A stretch of DNA of 64,000 bases from Streptomyces aquilus (lineage in GTDB: Bacteria > Actinomycetota > Actinomycetes > Streptomycetales > Streptomycetaceae). A program made the translations under genes and the position numbers. Numbering within the stretch: the stretch's first letter is position 1; the number at the start of each line of letters is the position of its first letter. Shown piece by piece: positions 54,294 through 64,000 of this stretch. The stretch lies in assembly GCF_003955715.1 (NCBI RefSeq), contig NZ_CP034463.1, forward strand, positions 9,548,001-9,612,000. The letters run 5' to 3'. The notes beneath the pieces are model-generated. The model saw nothing but the letters and a program-made list of their open reading frames with translations, had not been told where the DNA came from and made no database searches.

Positions 54294-54331
54294 GACGATA
54301 ACACGAATAATCGATTATTCACTGCATCGTC
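54294..54331. promoter_or_regulatory. Nested palindromic operator between PEBP and FCD-regulator genes
   Basis: GAATAATCGATTATTC (54305-54320) is a perfect 16-bp palindrome. GACGAT at 54294-54299 and ATCGTC at 54326-54331 share exactly the same centre, extending the symmetry to 38 bp. It is AT-rich in a GC-rich genome and ends 12 bases before the regulator start. It is a very strong candidate for FCD-regulator binding and autoregulation. Confidence 0.8.
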
Positions 54332-54343
54332 TATGATGGCGGC

Positions 54344-55048
54344 ATGACTCAGACGGCCCCCACCTCGGCCTCGCCGGGGAAGCAGATGCTCTCCGAGCAG
54401 GTCTACGCACACCTGCGGGACGCGATCATGCGCGGCGACTACGCTCCCGGTGACGCCCTCAAGCCGCAGGATCTCGCCAAGGAACAGGGCGTGAGCCTGG
54501 CCGTCGTGCGCGAGGCGCTGGTGCGGGTGGTCGGCGAGGGCCTCGCGGACCGGCTGCCCAACCGGGGCTTTGCCGTCCCGGCCCTCTCCGACCACCGCTG
54601 GCAGGAGATCGCCGAGGCCCGCCGGACGGTCGAACCGGTCGTGCTGCGCATGTCCGTCGAGCGCGGCGACGTCGACTGGGAGGCCCGCGTACGCGCCGCA
54701 CACCACCGTCTGGCCCGCACTCCGGCATACGGGCCGGAGGAGGGGGCGTATTACAGCAGCGCATGGTCCGAGGCCCACCGGGTCTTCCACCGCACCCTGC
54801 TGGAGGGGTGTGGCAATTCCGTGCTGCTGGAGACCTTCGACCGGATGTGGACCGCGAGTGAGCTCGCCCGCCGCTGGGCGGCGCTCCGCATCGCCGAACA
54901 GGTGGGCATCGACGAGCACCGCCGGCTGGAGGAGGCCGCGCTGGCCCGCGACGCCGACACCGCGGCCGACCTCCTGGCCCAGCACCTCACCCAGACCCCG
55001 GCCGCACTCACCGGCCGTACCCACCCCGAATTCACGACGGACGCCTGA
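54344..55048 (+). CDS. GntR-family regulator, FCD type
   Basis: A 234-residue regulator: N-terminal winged helix (about 15-80, LKPQDLAKEQGVSLAVVREALVRVVGEGL) and an all-helical FCD ligand domain with metal-type residues (EAHRVFHRTLLEG, DEHRRLEEAAL). FCD regulators bind organic acids. The palindrome just upstream suggests autoregulation and control of the divergent PEBP-DtxR genes. No strong ribosome-binding site precedes the ATG. Confidence 0.9.
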   Translation: MTQTAPTSASPGKQMLSEQVYAHLRDAIMRGDYAPGDALKPQDLAKEQGVSLAVVREALVRVVGEGLADRLPNRGFAVPALSDHRWQEIAEARRTVEPVVLRMSVERGDVDWEARVRAAHHRLARTPAYGPEEGAYYSSAWSEAHRVFHRTLLEGCGNSVLLETFDRMWTASELARRWAALRIAEQVGIDEHRRLEEAALARDADTAADLLAQHLTQTPAALTGRTHPEFTTDA

Positions 55049-55123
55049 CGCGCCCCACGAACCCGGCGGGACGGCCCGCGGTCTCCAAGGAGCGGGATGG
55101 TCAGGTCGCCCGGGCGGCGTGCC

Positions 55124-56149
55124 TCAACGGCCCGTCTCCTTCTGGCCCGCCCTGTCCCCGGCCTCCCCGTCCGGCCGTGTCGGCCCGCCCGGTGGCGTAT
55201 TGCCCGCGGTGAGATGCCCGAGCACCTCGACCAGCTCCTGGCAGGCCCGTTCCACCGAGCGCCGGGTGTTGCGCTGCTCGGTGATCACGGCCGAGAGCAG
55301 CAGGGCGGTGAGGGCCATGGTGCCGTTGAACGCCTGAAGTTTGAGCATCACTTCGATCCGGTCCAGGCCCTCGAAAGGGCCGGCCCTCTCCGTGGCGGCG
55401 ACGGTGGCCATGACGGACGTGACGAGCGCGCAGAGCATGCTGCCGACCAGTTGGAAGCGCAGGGCCGTCCAGATCAGCAGCGGATAGACGAGGAACAGCA
55501 CACTGAGGCTGCTGAACGTGACCAGTAATACGGAGCCGCATGTGATGAGAGCGAGCCCTGTGGCCTCCTGCCAGCGGGACAGGGGTGGGGGCCAGCGTGC
55601 CCCATGGAGCGCCAGCAGGAGTGGCGTGATGATCAGGACCCCCATCGCGTCCCCCACCCACCACGCCAGCCACACCTCCCAGAGGCCGTGACCATGGAGC
55701 CGGTCGGTGATCACGAGCATGCCGACGCCCACCGAGGCGCTGATCAGCATGCCGGTCAGGGCCCCGAGGAACACCAGGGCCAGGCCGTCCCGGAACCGGC
55801 TGAGGTCGGTACGGAAGTCCACCGCACGGAGCATGAGGCAGGCACAGACGGGCGCGGCCGTGTTGCCCACCAGATTGCCGAGCACCTGGGGTTGCAGCGA
55901 GGTGAGGTGCATGATGACGAGCAAGGAGCCGAGTGTGATGCCGGGCCAGACACGCAGCCCGAAGATCAGCAGGGCGGCGACCGCGATACCGGTCGGCGGC
56001 CAGATGGGGGTGAACACCGCCCCTTCGACGGCCAGATTGCGCAGGAGCCCGAGCCGCCCCGCGGCGTAGTAGCAGCCGGCGACGGCCAGCACCTGGAGGG
56101 CGACGACGCCGGTCCGGCGCAGATTCTCGGTACCCACCACACAAGCCAT
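55124..56149 (-). CDS. MASE1-domain membrane protein without an output domain
   Basis: A 341-residue integral membrane protein with about eight helices and the MASE1 signature FTPIWPPTGIAVAALLIFG. MASE1 is normally the sensor part of histidine kinases, diguanylate cyclases or phosphatases; here only a short C-terminal tail of about 60 residues follows the last helix, so it must signal through a partner. The PP2C phosphatase encoded 50 bases upstream in the same direction is the obvious candidate. Confidence 0.85.
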   Translation of the reverse strand: MACVVGTENLRRTGVVALQVLAVAGCYYAAGRLGLLRNLAVEGAVFTPIWPPTGIAVAALLIFGLRVWPGITLGSLLVIMHLTSLQPQVLGNLVGNTAAPVCACLMLRAVDFRTDLSRFRDGLALVFLGALTGMLISASVGVGMLVITDRLHGHGLWEVWLAWWVGDAMGVLIITPLLLALHGARWPPPLSRWQEATGLALITCGSVLLVTFSSLSVLFLVYPLLIWTALRFQLVGSMLCALVTSVMATVAATERAGPFEGLDRIEVMLKLQAFNGTMALTALLLSAVITEQRNTRRSVERACQELVEVLGHLTAGNTPPGGPTRPDGEAGDRAGQKETGR

Positions 56150-56199
56150 CAGACACTGGCATGGCCGTTCCGGCTACGTGGGAGCGGCGGCATGCCGCC

Positions 56200-57030
56200 T
56201 TACAGCTGAGGTTCGGTTCCTTCGTGGCCGACGACCAGTACGGCGGCGTCGTCCTCGTGGCCCACCTGGTCGGCGCCCCGGATCACGGCGGTGGCGAGCG
56301 CTCCCGCGTCCATGCCGGCCACGGCGGCGATGCCGGCCAGTCGTACGACCTGGTCCAGGCCCTGGTCGACCTCCATCGAGGGTCCCTCGACGACGCCGTC
56401 CGTGAGCAGGACGAACACTCCGCCGGTCGTGAGCTGGTACCGGGTCACGGGGTAGGTCATGCCGGCCCCGACACCCAGCGGCGGACCGCCCTCGTCGCTG
56501 CCGACGCCGGACTTTCCGTCTGCCGTCGCCCACACACAGGGGACGTGGCCGGCGCGGGCGCTCTCCAGTACCCCGGTGGACGGGTCGAGGCGCATGAAGG
56601 TGCAGGTGGCGAACAGGTCGGCGCCGAGGGACAGGAGGAGATCGTTGGTCTGTGCGAGGAGTTCGCCGGGCTCGCTCGTCACGGAGGCGAGTGCGCGCAG
56701 ACAGACACGCACCTGCCCCATGAAGGCGGCGGCCTCGATGTTGTGGCCCTGTACGTCCCCGATGGACAGCCCTATCCGGCCGTCCGGCAGGTGAAAGGCG
56801 TCGTACCAGTCGCCGCCCACATTGAGGCCGTGGTGCGCCGGTACGTAGCGCACCGCCAGGTCGTAGCGGGGCACCGTGGGCATCTCCGCGGGCAGCATGC
56901 CGCGCTGCAGGGCGATGGCCAGCTCGACCTGGGACCGCTGCAGCTCCGCCTGCTCACGCGCCTGCGCCGTCAGCGAGCTGAGTCTGGCCAGCAGCTCGTC
57001 GCCGTCGTGCGCCGGGCCCTTGCGGGACAT
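56200..57030 (-). CDS. PP2C-type (SpoIIE) serine phosphatase
   Basis: A 276-residue soluble phosphatase. A short coiled N-terminus (about 10-40) leads to LQRGMLP and the SpoIIE/RsbU catalytic fold with metal-binding GGDWYD, IGDVQGHN, LLTDGVVEG and DDAAVLVV. Such proteins dephosphorylate anti-sigma antagonists. It has no sensor domain of its own. The AT-rich gap upstream (57060-57095) probably holds the promoter for this gene and the MASE1 gene. Confidence 0.9.
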   Translation of the reverse strand: MSRKGPAHDGDELLARLSSLTAQAREQAELQRSQVELAIALQRGMLPAEMPTVPRYDLAVRYVPAHHGLNVGGDWYDAFHLPDGRIGLSIGDVQGHNIEAAAFMGQVRVCLRALASVTSEPGELLAQTNDLLLSLGADLFATCTFMRLDPSTGVLESARAGHVPCVWATADGKSGVGSDEGGPPLGVGAGMTYPVTRYQLTTGGVFVLLTDGVVEGPSMEVDQGLDQVVRLAGIAAVAGMDAGALATAVIRGADQVGHEDDAAVLVVGHEGTEPQL

Positions 57031-57244
57031 GGACCGCTCCGAAGGATCCGCACCGTTTTCAGGGTGCTCGACACAAATTACTCATATTGGATGATAGCGG
57101 CGCCGTGATGTGCCGGAACGCGAGCCGTACCGCCCCGTCCGGCCTTGCCCGCGCACTGGGGTGTCACCCCGGTGCGAGGGCGGCGCGTTTCGGGTTTCGT
57201 GGGCGCATGCCGGGTCAGCGCACCCACACGAGAGGGGCCCGCCC

Positions 57245-59795
<2,551 letters not shown>

Positions 59796-59813
59796 CGCCG
59801 GCCTGAGGGAGAG

Positions 59814-62600
59814 TCAGCCTTCGGTCGCCGGGCCCTGTTCGCCGATCGCGTGGGGGATCCGCTTGCGGGAGGTGATGCCGAGCTTGCGGAAGACCCTGCT
59901 GAGGTGGAACTCGACGGTCGACGCCGTGACGAACAACCTGGTCGCGATCTCCGCGTTGGTCAGCCCGGCGGCGGCCATGGAGGCCACCTGCCGTTCCCGC
60001 GGGGTGAGATCGAACCGGGTCTCGTCGGACCTCCTGCGGGCCGTCGCGCCGGTGGCGAGCAGTTCGAGCCGGGCACGCTCGGCGTACGGCAGGGCACCGA
60101 AGGCGTCGAAGCTCTCGTACGCGGCACGCAACTGCGTCCTTGCGTCCGAGCGCCGCTTGCCGCGGCGCAGCCACTCGCCGAACAGGAGTCGCGCGCGGGC
60201 TCGTTCCAGGGCCAGGGGACTCTGATCGAGTAGGTCGAGCGACTCCTGGTAGAGCTTCTCCGCGTCGTCGCCGTCGGCTGTCAGAGCCCGGCCCAGGGCC
60301 AGGCTGCCCAGGGCCCACGGGGTGGCGGCGAGCGGGGCGCGTTCCTCCAGCCGGGTCAGGGCTTCGCTCGCGCCGGCTCGGTCGCCGGTACGGACACAGG
60401 CCTCGACCAGGGGCGTCAGGATGAGGTTGCCACAGGCCGGTGAGTCCTGCTCGAAGACCGTCCGGGCGTGCTTCAGCGCCTGCCGGTAGCGGCCCTGGCC
60501 CAGCTCGAACAGGGTCAGGGCCTGCTGCGCCAGGAGGTGGAGCACGCCGTGGCCAAGGCTCCGCATCTCCGCGGTCCGCCGCACCGCCGAGCGCAGCTCC
60601 TCCTGCCGGCCGGTCAGGGCGAACAGGTGGAGGCGGTTGATGTCCCCGCCGCCGGGGAAGCCGGTGTCGGCGGCGATGTCGTCGAACTCGGCGTAGCGGA
60701 CCTCCGCCTCCCTGAAGCGCCCGTCCAAGAGGTCGTAGTGCGCCTGGACGAGCAGCGTCATGCCCAGCGCGTACAGTGCGCCGGTGCCGCGGTCGGCCGA
60801 CGCCAGGCGGTCGGCGAGGTCACGGCCGGCCTGGACCTCCCACAGATCGTCGCAGGCCATGGCCAGCATCACCGCGAAGGGACTGTTCGCGTCCCCGATC
60901 GCGCCGCCGCGCCGCAACCCGTTCAGTGCGGTGCGCAGTGCGGGCGCGCCGCTTTCGTAGCCGTCGGCCACGCGGCGGGCCAATGCCTCCATCAGAAGCG
61001 CGCGGCCGTCCACGGAGGCGTCCGCGGTGTGCTGCCGCGCGGCGACGGCGGCCGCCGCGACCTCGGCGGGCGAGGTGCCGTGCGTGCAGTCGTGGGCGAC
61101 CAGCACGGCGTGGAGGGCCTCGCAGAGCAGTTCCCAGGACAGCCCCGGGTCCTGGGGGCCGAGCCTGGTCACCGCGTCCATGAGCATCGCGGGGACGTCG
61201 GCCACGGCGATCCTGAACATCTGTACGGTCGCCCGGATGCGCAGCTCGCGTGCGCCCAGCACCGGGCCGCGGATGTCGTAGGCCGCGAGATCCAGCGCGG
61301 TCTGCGCCGCCGCCGGGTCGCCGGACATCAGATGCGCCTGCGCCGCGTCGAGCAGCCGCTCGGCTCGTGTGGTGGGGGCCTTGGTGAAGGCCGCGGCGCG
61401 GGACAGGAACAGGGCTTGCTGGGAGTAGCCGCCGCGGGAGCGGGCCCGCTCGGAAACCGCTTCGAGCGCGTCGGCGACGGCGTCGTCCAGGCCCTCGGTG
61501 GCCTCGGCCCGGTGCCAGGCGCGGCGGTCGGCGTCGTGTACGGGGTCGCAGGCCGCGGCGAGTGCCGCGTGCGCCCGGCGCAGCTCCTCCGGCCGGGCTC
61601 CGGCGTACAGCGTCGAGCGGATCAGGGGATGGCGGAAGGCCGGTGGCGTGTCGCGGCCGAGGATGCCGGCGGCGATCGCCGGCTGCACGGCGCGGGCCGA
61701 CAGCCCCAGCCGTCCGGCGGCCCGCCACACCGTCGCCGTGTCGCCCGCCGGGACCGTGGCGAGGAGCAGCAACAGGGTCGTGGTGTCGGGCGGCATGGCG
61801 TGGACCAGGCGTCGGAAATGGCCTTCGAGCAGCCGGCTGACCGGCAGGGGATCGGGCAACGGCGCGATTCCGGCGAGCTGTTCGGTGGCGAGGGCGTCGG
61901 TCAGCTCCAGCAGGGCGAGCGGATTGCCGCCGGTGCCGACGACGATGCGCTCGGCCACCGCCGTGTCCACCCGGCGGGTGGCGAAGGAGAGCAGGGCCTT
62001 GGCTTCCGTCTCCGGCAGACCGGTCACGCGGTGCGCGCTCAGTGCCTCGAACAGTCCGTTGTCCTCGGGTCCGTCCCTCAGAGCGATGACCACGCCCAGG
62101 GAGTCGGCATGCAGGCGGCGCGCGGTGAAGGCGAGCGCCTCGGCCGACTCGCGGTCCAGCCAGTGAGCGTCGTCCACCAGCAACAACAGCGGCTGCTCGG
62201 CGGCGGCGTCCGACAGCAGCGTCAGTGTCGCCAGTCCGACCAGATAGCGGTCCGCGGGCGGCCCCGACACCACGCCCAGGGCCGCGTCCAGCGCGGCCCG
62301 CTGTGGCCCGGGCAGCCGGTCCGCCCGGTTCAGGAACGGCCGTAGCAACCGGTGCAGTGCGCTGAAGCCGAGACCGGTCTCGGCCTCGACCGGGATCAGG
62401 CGGATCACGTGGAGTTCCGTGGCCTGTTCAGCGGCGTACTCCAGCAGCCGGGTCTTGCCGATCCCGGCCTCGCCGCTCAGCACGAGGACGGCGCCGAGGC
62501 CGTCGCGCACGGCGTCGAGCAGACGGCCGATGGCCGCGCGTTCGGTGTGGCGGCCGACCATCGGTGGCCCAGATGCACGGTGGACGTCGTTCCACGCCAT
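59814..62600 (-). CDS. Large LuxR-family ATPase regulator (LAL type)
   Basis: A 928-residue regulator: N-terminal AAA/STAND ATPase with Walker A at 43-50 (GEAGIGKT) and Walker B LLLLVDDAHWLD, a long TPR-like helical middle, and a C-terminal LuxR helix-turn-helix (LTPRERQVASMAAAGLTNAEIA). LAL proteins often activate secondary-metabolite or catabolic genes. Its closest targets here are uncertain. Confidence 0.92.
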   Translation of the reverse strand: MAWNDVHRASGPPMVGRHTERAAIGRLLDAVRDGLGAVLVLSGEAGIGKTRLLEYAAEQATELHVIRLIPVEAETGLGFSALHRLLRPFLNRADRLPGPQRAALDAALGVVSGPPADRYLVGLATLTLLSDAAAEQPLLLLVDDAHWLDRESAEALAFTARRLHADSLGVVIALRDGPEDNGLFEALSAHRVTGLPETEAKALLSFATRRVDTAVAERIVVGTGGNPLALLELTDALATEQLAGIAPLPDPLPVSRLLEGHFRRLVHAMPPDTTTLLLLLATVPAGDTATVWRAAGRLGLSARAVQPAIAAGILGRDTPPAFRHPLIRSTLYAGARPEELRRAHAALAAACDPVHDADRRAWHRAEATEGLDDAVADALEAVSERARSRGGYSQQALFLSRAAAFTKAPTTRAERLLDAAQAHLMSGDPAAAQTALDLAAYDIRGPVLGARELRIRATVQMFRIAVADVPAMLMDAVTRLGPQDPGLSWELLCEALHAVLVAHDCTHGTSPAEVAAAAVAARQHTADASVDGRALLMEALARRVADGYESGAPALRTALNGLRRGGAIGDANSPFAVMLAMACDDLWEVQAGRDLADRLASADRGTGALYALGMTLLVQAHYDLLDGRFREAEVRYAEFDDIAADTGFPGGGDINRLHLFALTGRQEELRSAVRRTAEMRSLGHGVLHLLAQQALTLFELGQGRYRQALKHARTVFEQDSPACGNLILTPLVEACVRTGDRAGASEALTRLEERAPLAATPWALGSLALGRALTADGDDAEKLYQESLDLLDQSPLALERARARLLFGEWLRRGKRRSDARTQLRAAYESFDAFGALPYAERARLELLATGATARRRSDETRFDLTPRERQVASMAAAGLTNAEIATRLFVTASTVEFHLSRVFRKLGITSRKRIPHAIGEQGPATEG

Positions 62601-62683
62601 GAACCGATCCCCCCCTGTCGATGTGCTGACGGGGCAACGCTAGGAACGCCGCGCGGGCGGTGGCGAGCGTCATGTGACGGTGG

Positions 62684-64000
62684 TCAGCGCAGTGAGCCGA
62701 CCACCGTGCGCAGCTCGGCGCGCGAGACCACGCCCAGTTTGGGGAAGATGCGGTGGAGATGTGAGCTGACGGTCCGGTGCGACAGGTAGAGCCGCTGGCC
62801 TATCTCGCGGTTGGTCAGACCGTCGGCGGCGAGCTGGACGATCTGGAGTTCATGGGCGGTCAGCCGGTCCCGGGCGTCCGGGGCGCGGCGGCGGCTGGTC
62901 TCACCCGAGGCCCGCAGCTCGCGGCGGGCCCGCTCACCCCAGGGGATCGCGCCGAGTGCGTCGAACATGTCCCGGGCGGCCCGGAGATGGTCGCGGGACT
63001 CGACACTGCGCCGTCGGCGCCGCAGCCATTCGCCGTACGCCAGATGCGTACGGGCCCTGATCAGGGGCCAGGCGCCGAGATCGGCGCTCAACGCGCCCCG
63101 GAAGAGCGGGTCGGCGTCCTCGTCGGCGGCCAACAGCGCCCGGACCAGGCGCAGTTCGGCGTGCAGGACCGGCGCGGAGGTCACCGTGGCGACCTCCTCC
63201 AGTTCCGTCACGACACCGAGCACGGTCTCCAGCCGCCCGCAGCGCGTGGCCGCGTCGACCAGGTCGCCCACGACCGTCAGCCGCAGGGCGACCTGGTAGG
63301 CGGGGTCGGCCGGATCGTGCAGTCGGCGGAAATGTCCCAAGGCCTCCTCGAACCGGCCCGCGCCGAGCGCGGCCAGTCCGCGGGCCATCGACGCGGTAGC
63401 CAGCACCGGGCGGGCCCCGACCGGCAGCCCGATCCTCTCCGCCTCCTCGGCCAGCGCCGAGGCGGCATCCTCCTCACCGCGCAGGGCGGCCAGCTTGGCC
63501 GCGGTGGCGGTCATCAACGCGTACATCGTCGTCTGGCTGGTTTCGCGCGCCAGCCGTCGCGCCTCCTCCGTCGCGGTGATCGCCGCGCCGAGATCGCCGA
63601 CCACGAGAGCGCTCCACGCGTCCGCGCCCACCGTCCGGGCCAGCAGCCCCAGGCGTCCCTGGGCGCGCAGCGGCACGCCGCCGGCCGCCGAGAACGCCCG
63701 AGCCAGATCGAAACCGCCGACAAGGAGCGAGGCGGTGCTGAGCATCCGGTAGGCGCGGCCGTCGTCGCCCTCCTTCAGGGCGACGCGCCGGGCCCGTTCC
63801 AGGACGAACGTGCCGCGTTCGACCGGTGCGGCGTAGGCGCAGATGGCCAGGCGCCACGGGTCGAGTTCGTCGAGGCCCATGCGCTCCACGGCCCGCAGGA
63901 CCGTGCGGCGCCCCGCCGGGCCGGGTTCGGACCAGAAGCACAACTGCGCGGCACTCCACAGGATCCGCAGCGCCAGTTCACGGTCCTCCGCGGCCATCTC
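62684..64000 (-). CDS. LuxR-family regulator, N-terminus beyond window
   Basis: About 439 residues of the C-terminal part are visible; the frame continues past the right edge (a Glu codon precedes the first Met). It has TPR-like helices and a LuxR helix-turn-helix (LTAHELQIVQLAADGLTNREIGQRLYLSHRTVSSHLHRI). It is probably another LAL-type protein with its ATPase outside the window, paired with the one just downstream. The two have similar C-terminal halves, suggesting an old duplication. Confidence 0.88.
   Translation of the reverse strand, partial: EMAAEDRELALRILWSAAQLCFWSEPGPAGRRTVLRAVERMGLDELDPWRLAICAYAAPVERGTFVLERARRVALKEGDDGRAYRMLSTASLLVGGFDLARAFSAAGGVPLRAQGRLGLLARTVGADAWSALVVGDLGAAITATEEARRLARETSQTTMYALMTATAAKLAALRGEEDAASALAEEAERIGLPVGARPVLATASMARGLAALGAGRFEEALGHFRRLHDPADPAYQVALRLTVVGDLVDAATRCGRLETVLGVVTELEEVATVTSAPVLHAELRLVRALLAADEDADPLFRGALSADLGAWPLIRARTHLAYGEWLRRRRRSVESRDHLRAARDMFDALGAIPWGERARRELRASGETSRRRAPDARDRLTAHELQIVQLAADGLTNREIGQRLYLSHRTVSSHLHRIFPKLGVVSRAELRTVVGSLR

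Overview
The window looks like a chromosome-arm segment of a Streptomyces or close relative. It has very high GC with strong third-position bias, many GTG and TTG starts, ATGA/GTGA translational coupling, an AfsA-family gene, MmyB-type XRE regulators, large LuxR regulators and two secreted proteases. All functional calls come from reading the sequence; no database search was run. I saw no tRNA, rRNA or CRISPR array.

Layout. (1) 1-8389, minus: a tightly coupled operon with a lipoprotein sugar-binding protein, two permeases, a type B carboxylesterase, a ROK regulator, a pyranose-oxidase-like GMC flavoprotein, a zinc deaminase and a truncated TIM-barrel isomerase. It looks like uptake and oxidative dismantling of an acylated or glycosylated compound. 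(2) 8614-14514, minus: a seven-gene set of AfsA-like double hotdog protein, HAD phosphatase, KAS III, ACP, KAS II, ketoreductase and InhA-like enoyl reductase. It resembles a private type II acyl-chain assembler tied to gamma-butyrolactone-type chemistry and has no ordinary dehydratase. (3) 14936-23498: tailoring and redox genes (flavin hydroxylase, aldo-keto reductase, three-gene SDR/cupin/phosphotriesterase-like lactonase operon, catalytically atypical SDR, MFS exporter, berberine-bridge-type oxidase), then an XRE regulator. (4) 24689-29660: GntP permease, an orphan TctC binding protein and a CitA/CitB-type two-component system. (5) 29724-33185: MarR/esterase and XRE/SDR divergent pairs. (6) 33277-39868: a family-5 peptide-type ABC transporter plus a flavin monooxygenase, preceded by a 39-residue leader peptide of the actinobacterial sulfur/cysteine type.

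(7) 40101-43178: an LLM enzyme, a glyoxalase remnant, a double DUF427 protein and a GNAT. (8) 43510-48233: secreted S8 and M4 proteases, both ending in a P domain, flanking a 43-residue secreted micropeptide. (9) 48475-52898: an unusual LOG-acyltransferase fusion, divergent from a GT-B glycosyltransferase whose downstream exporter was destroyed by an IS5-type insertion and deletion. (10) 52987-64000: DtxR-type regulator, PEBP protein, FCD regulator with a strong palindromic operator, MASE1 and PP2C signalling proteins, hydrolases and an SDR, and two large LuxR regulators, the last cut by the window edge.

The strongest candidates for an undescribed system are the AfsA/acyl-assembly operon with its adjacent lactonase, and the LOG-AT fusion opposite the glycosyltransferase.
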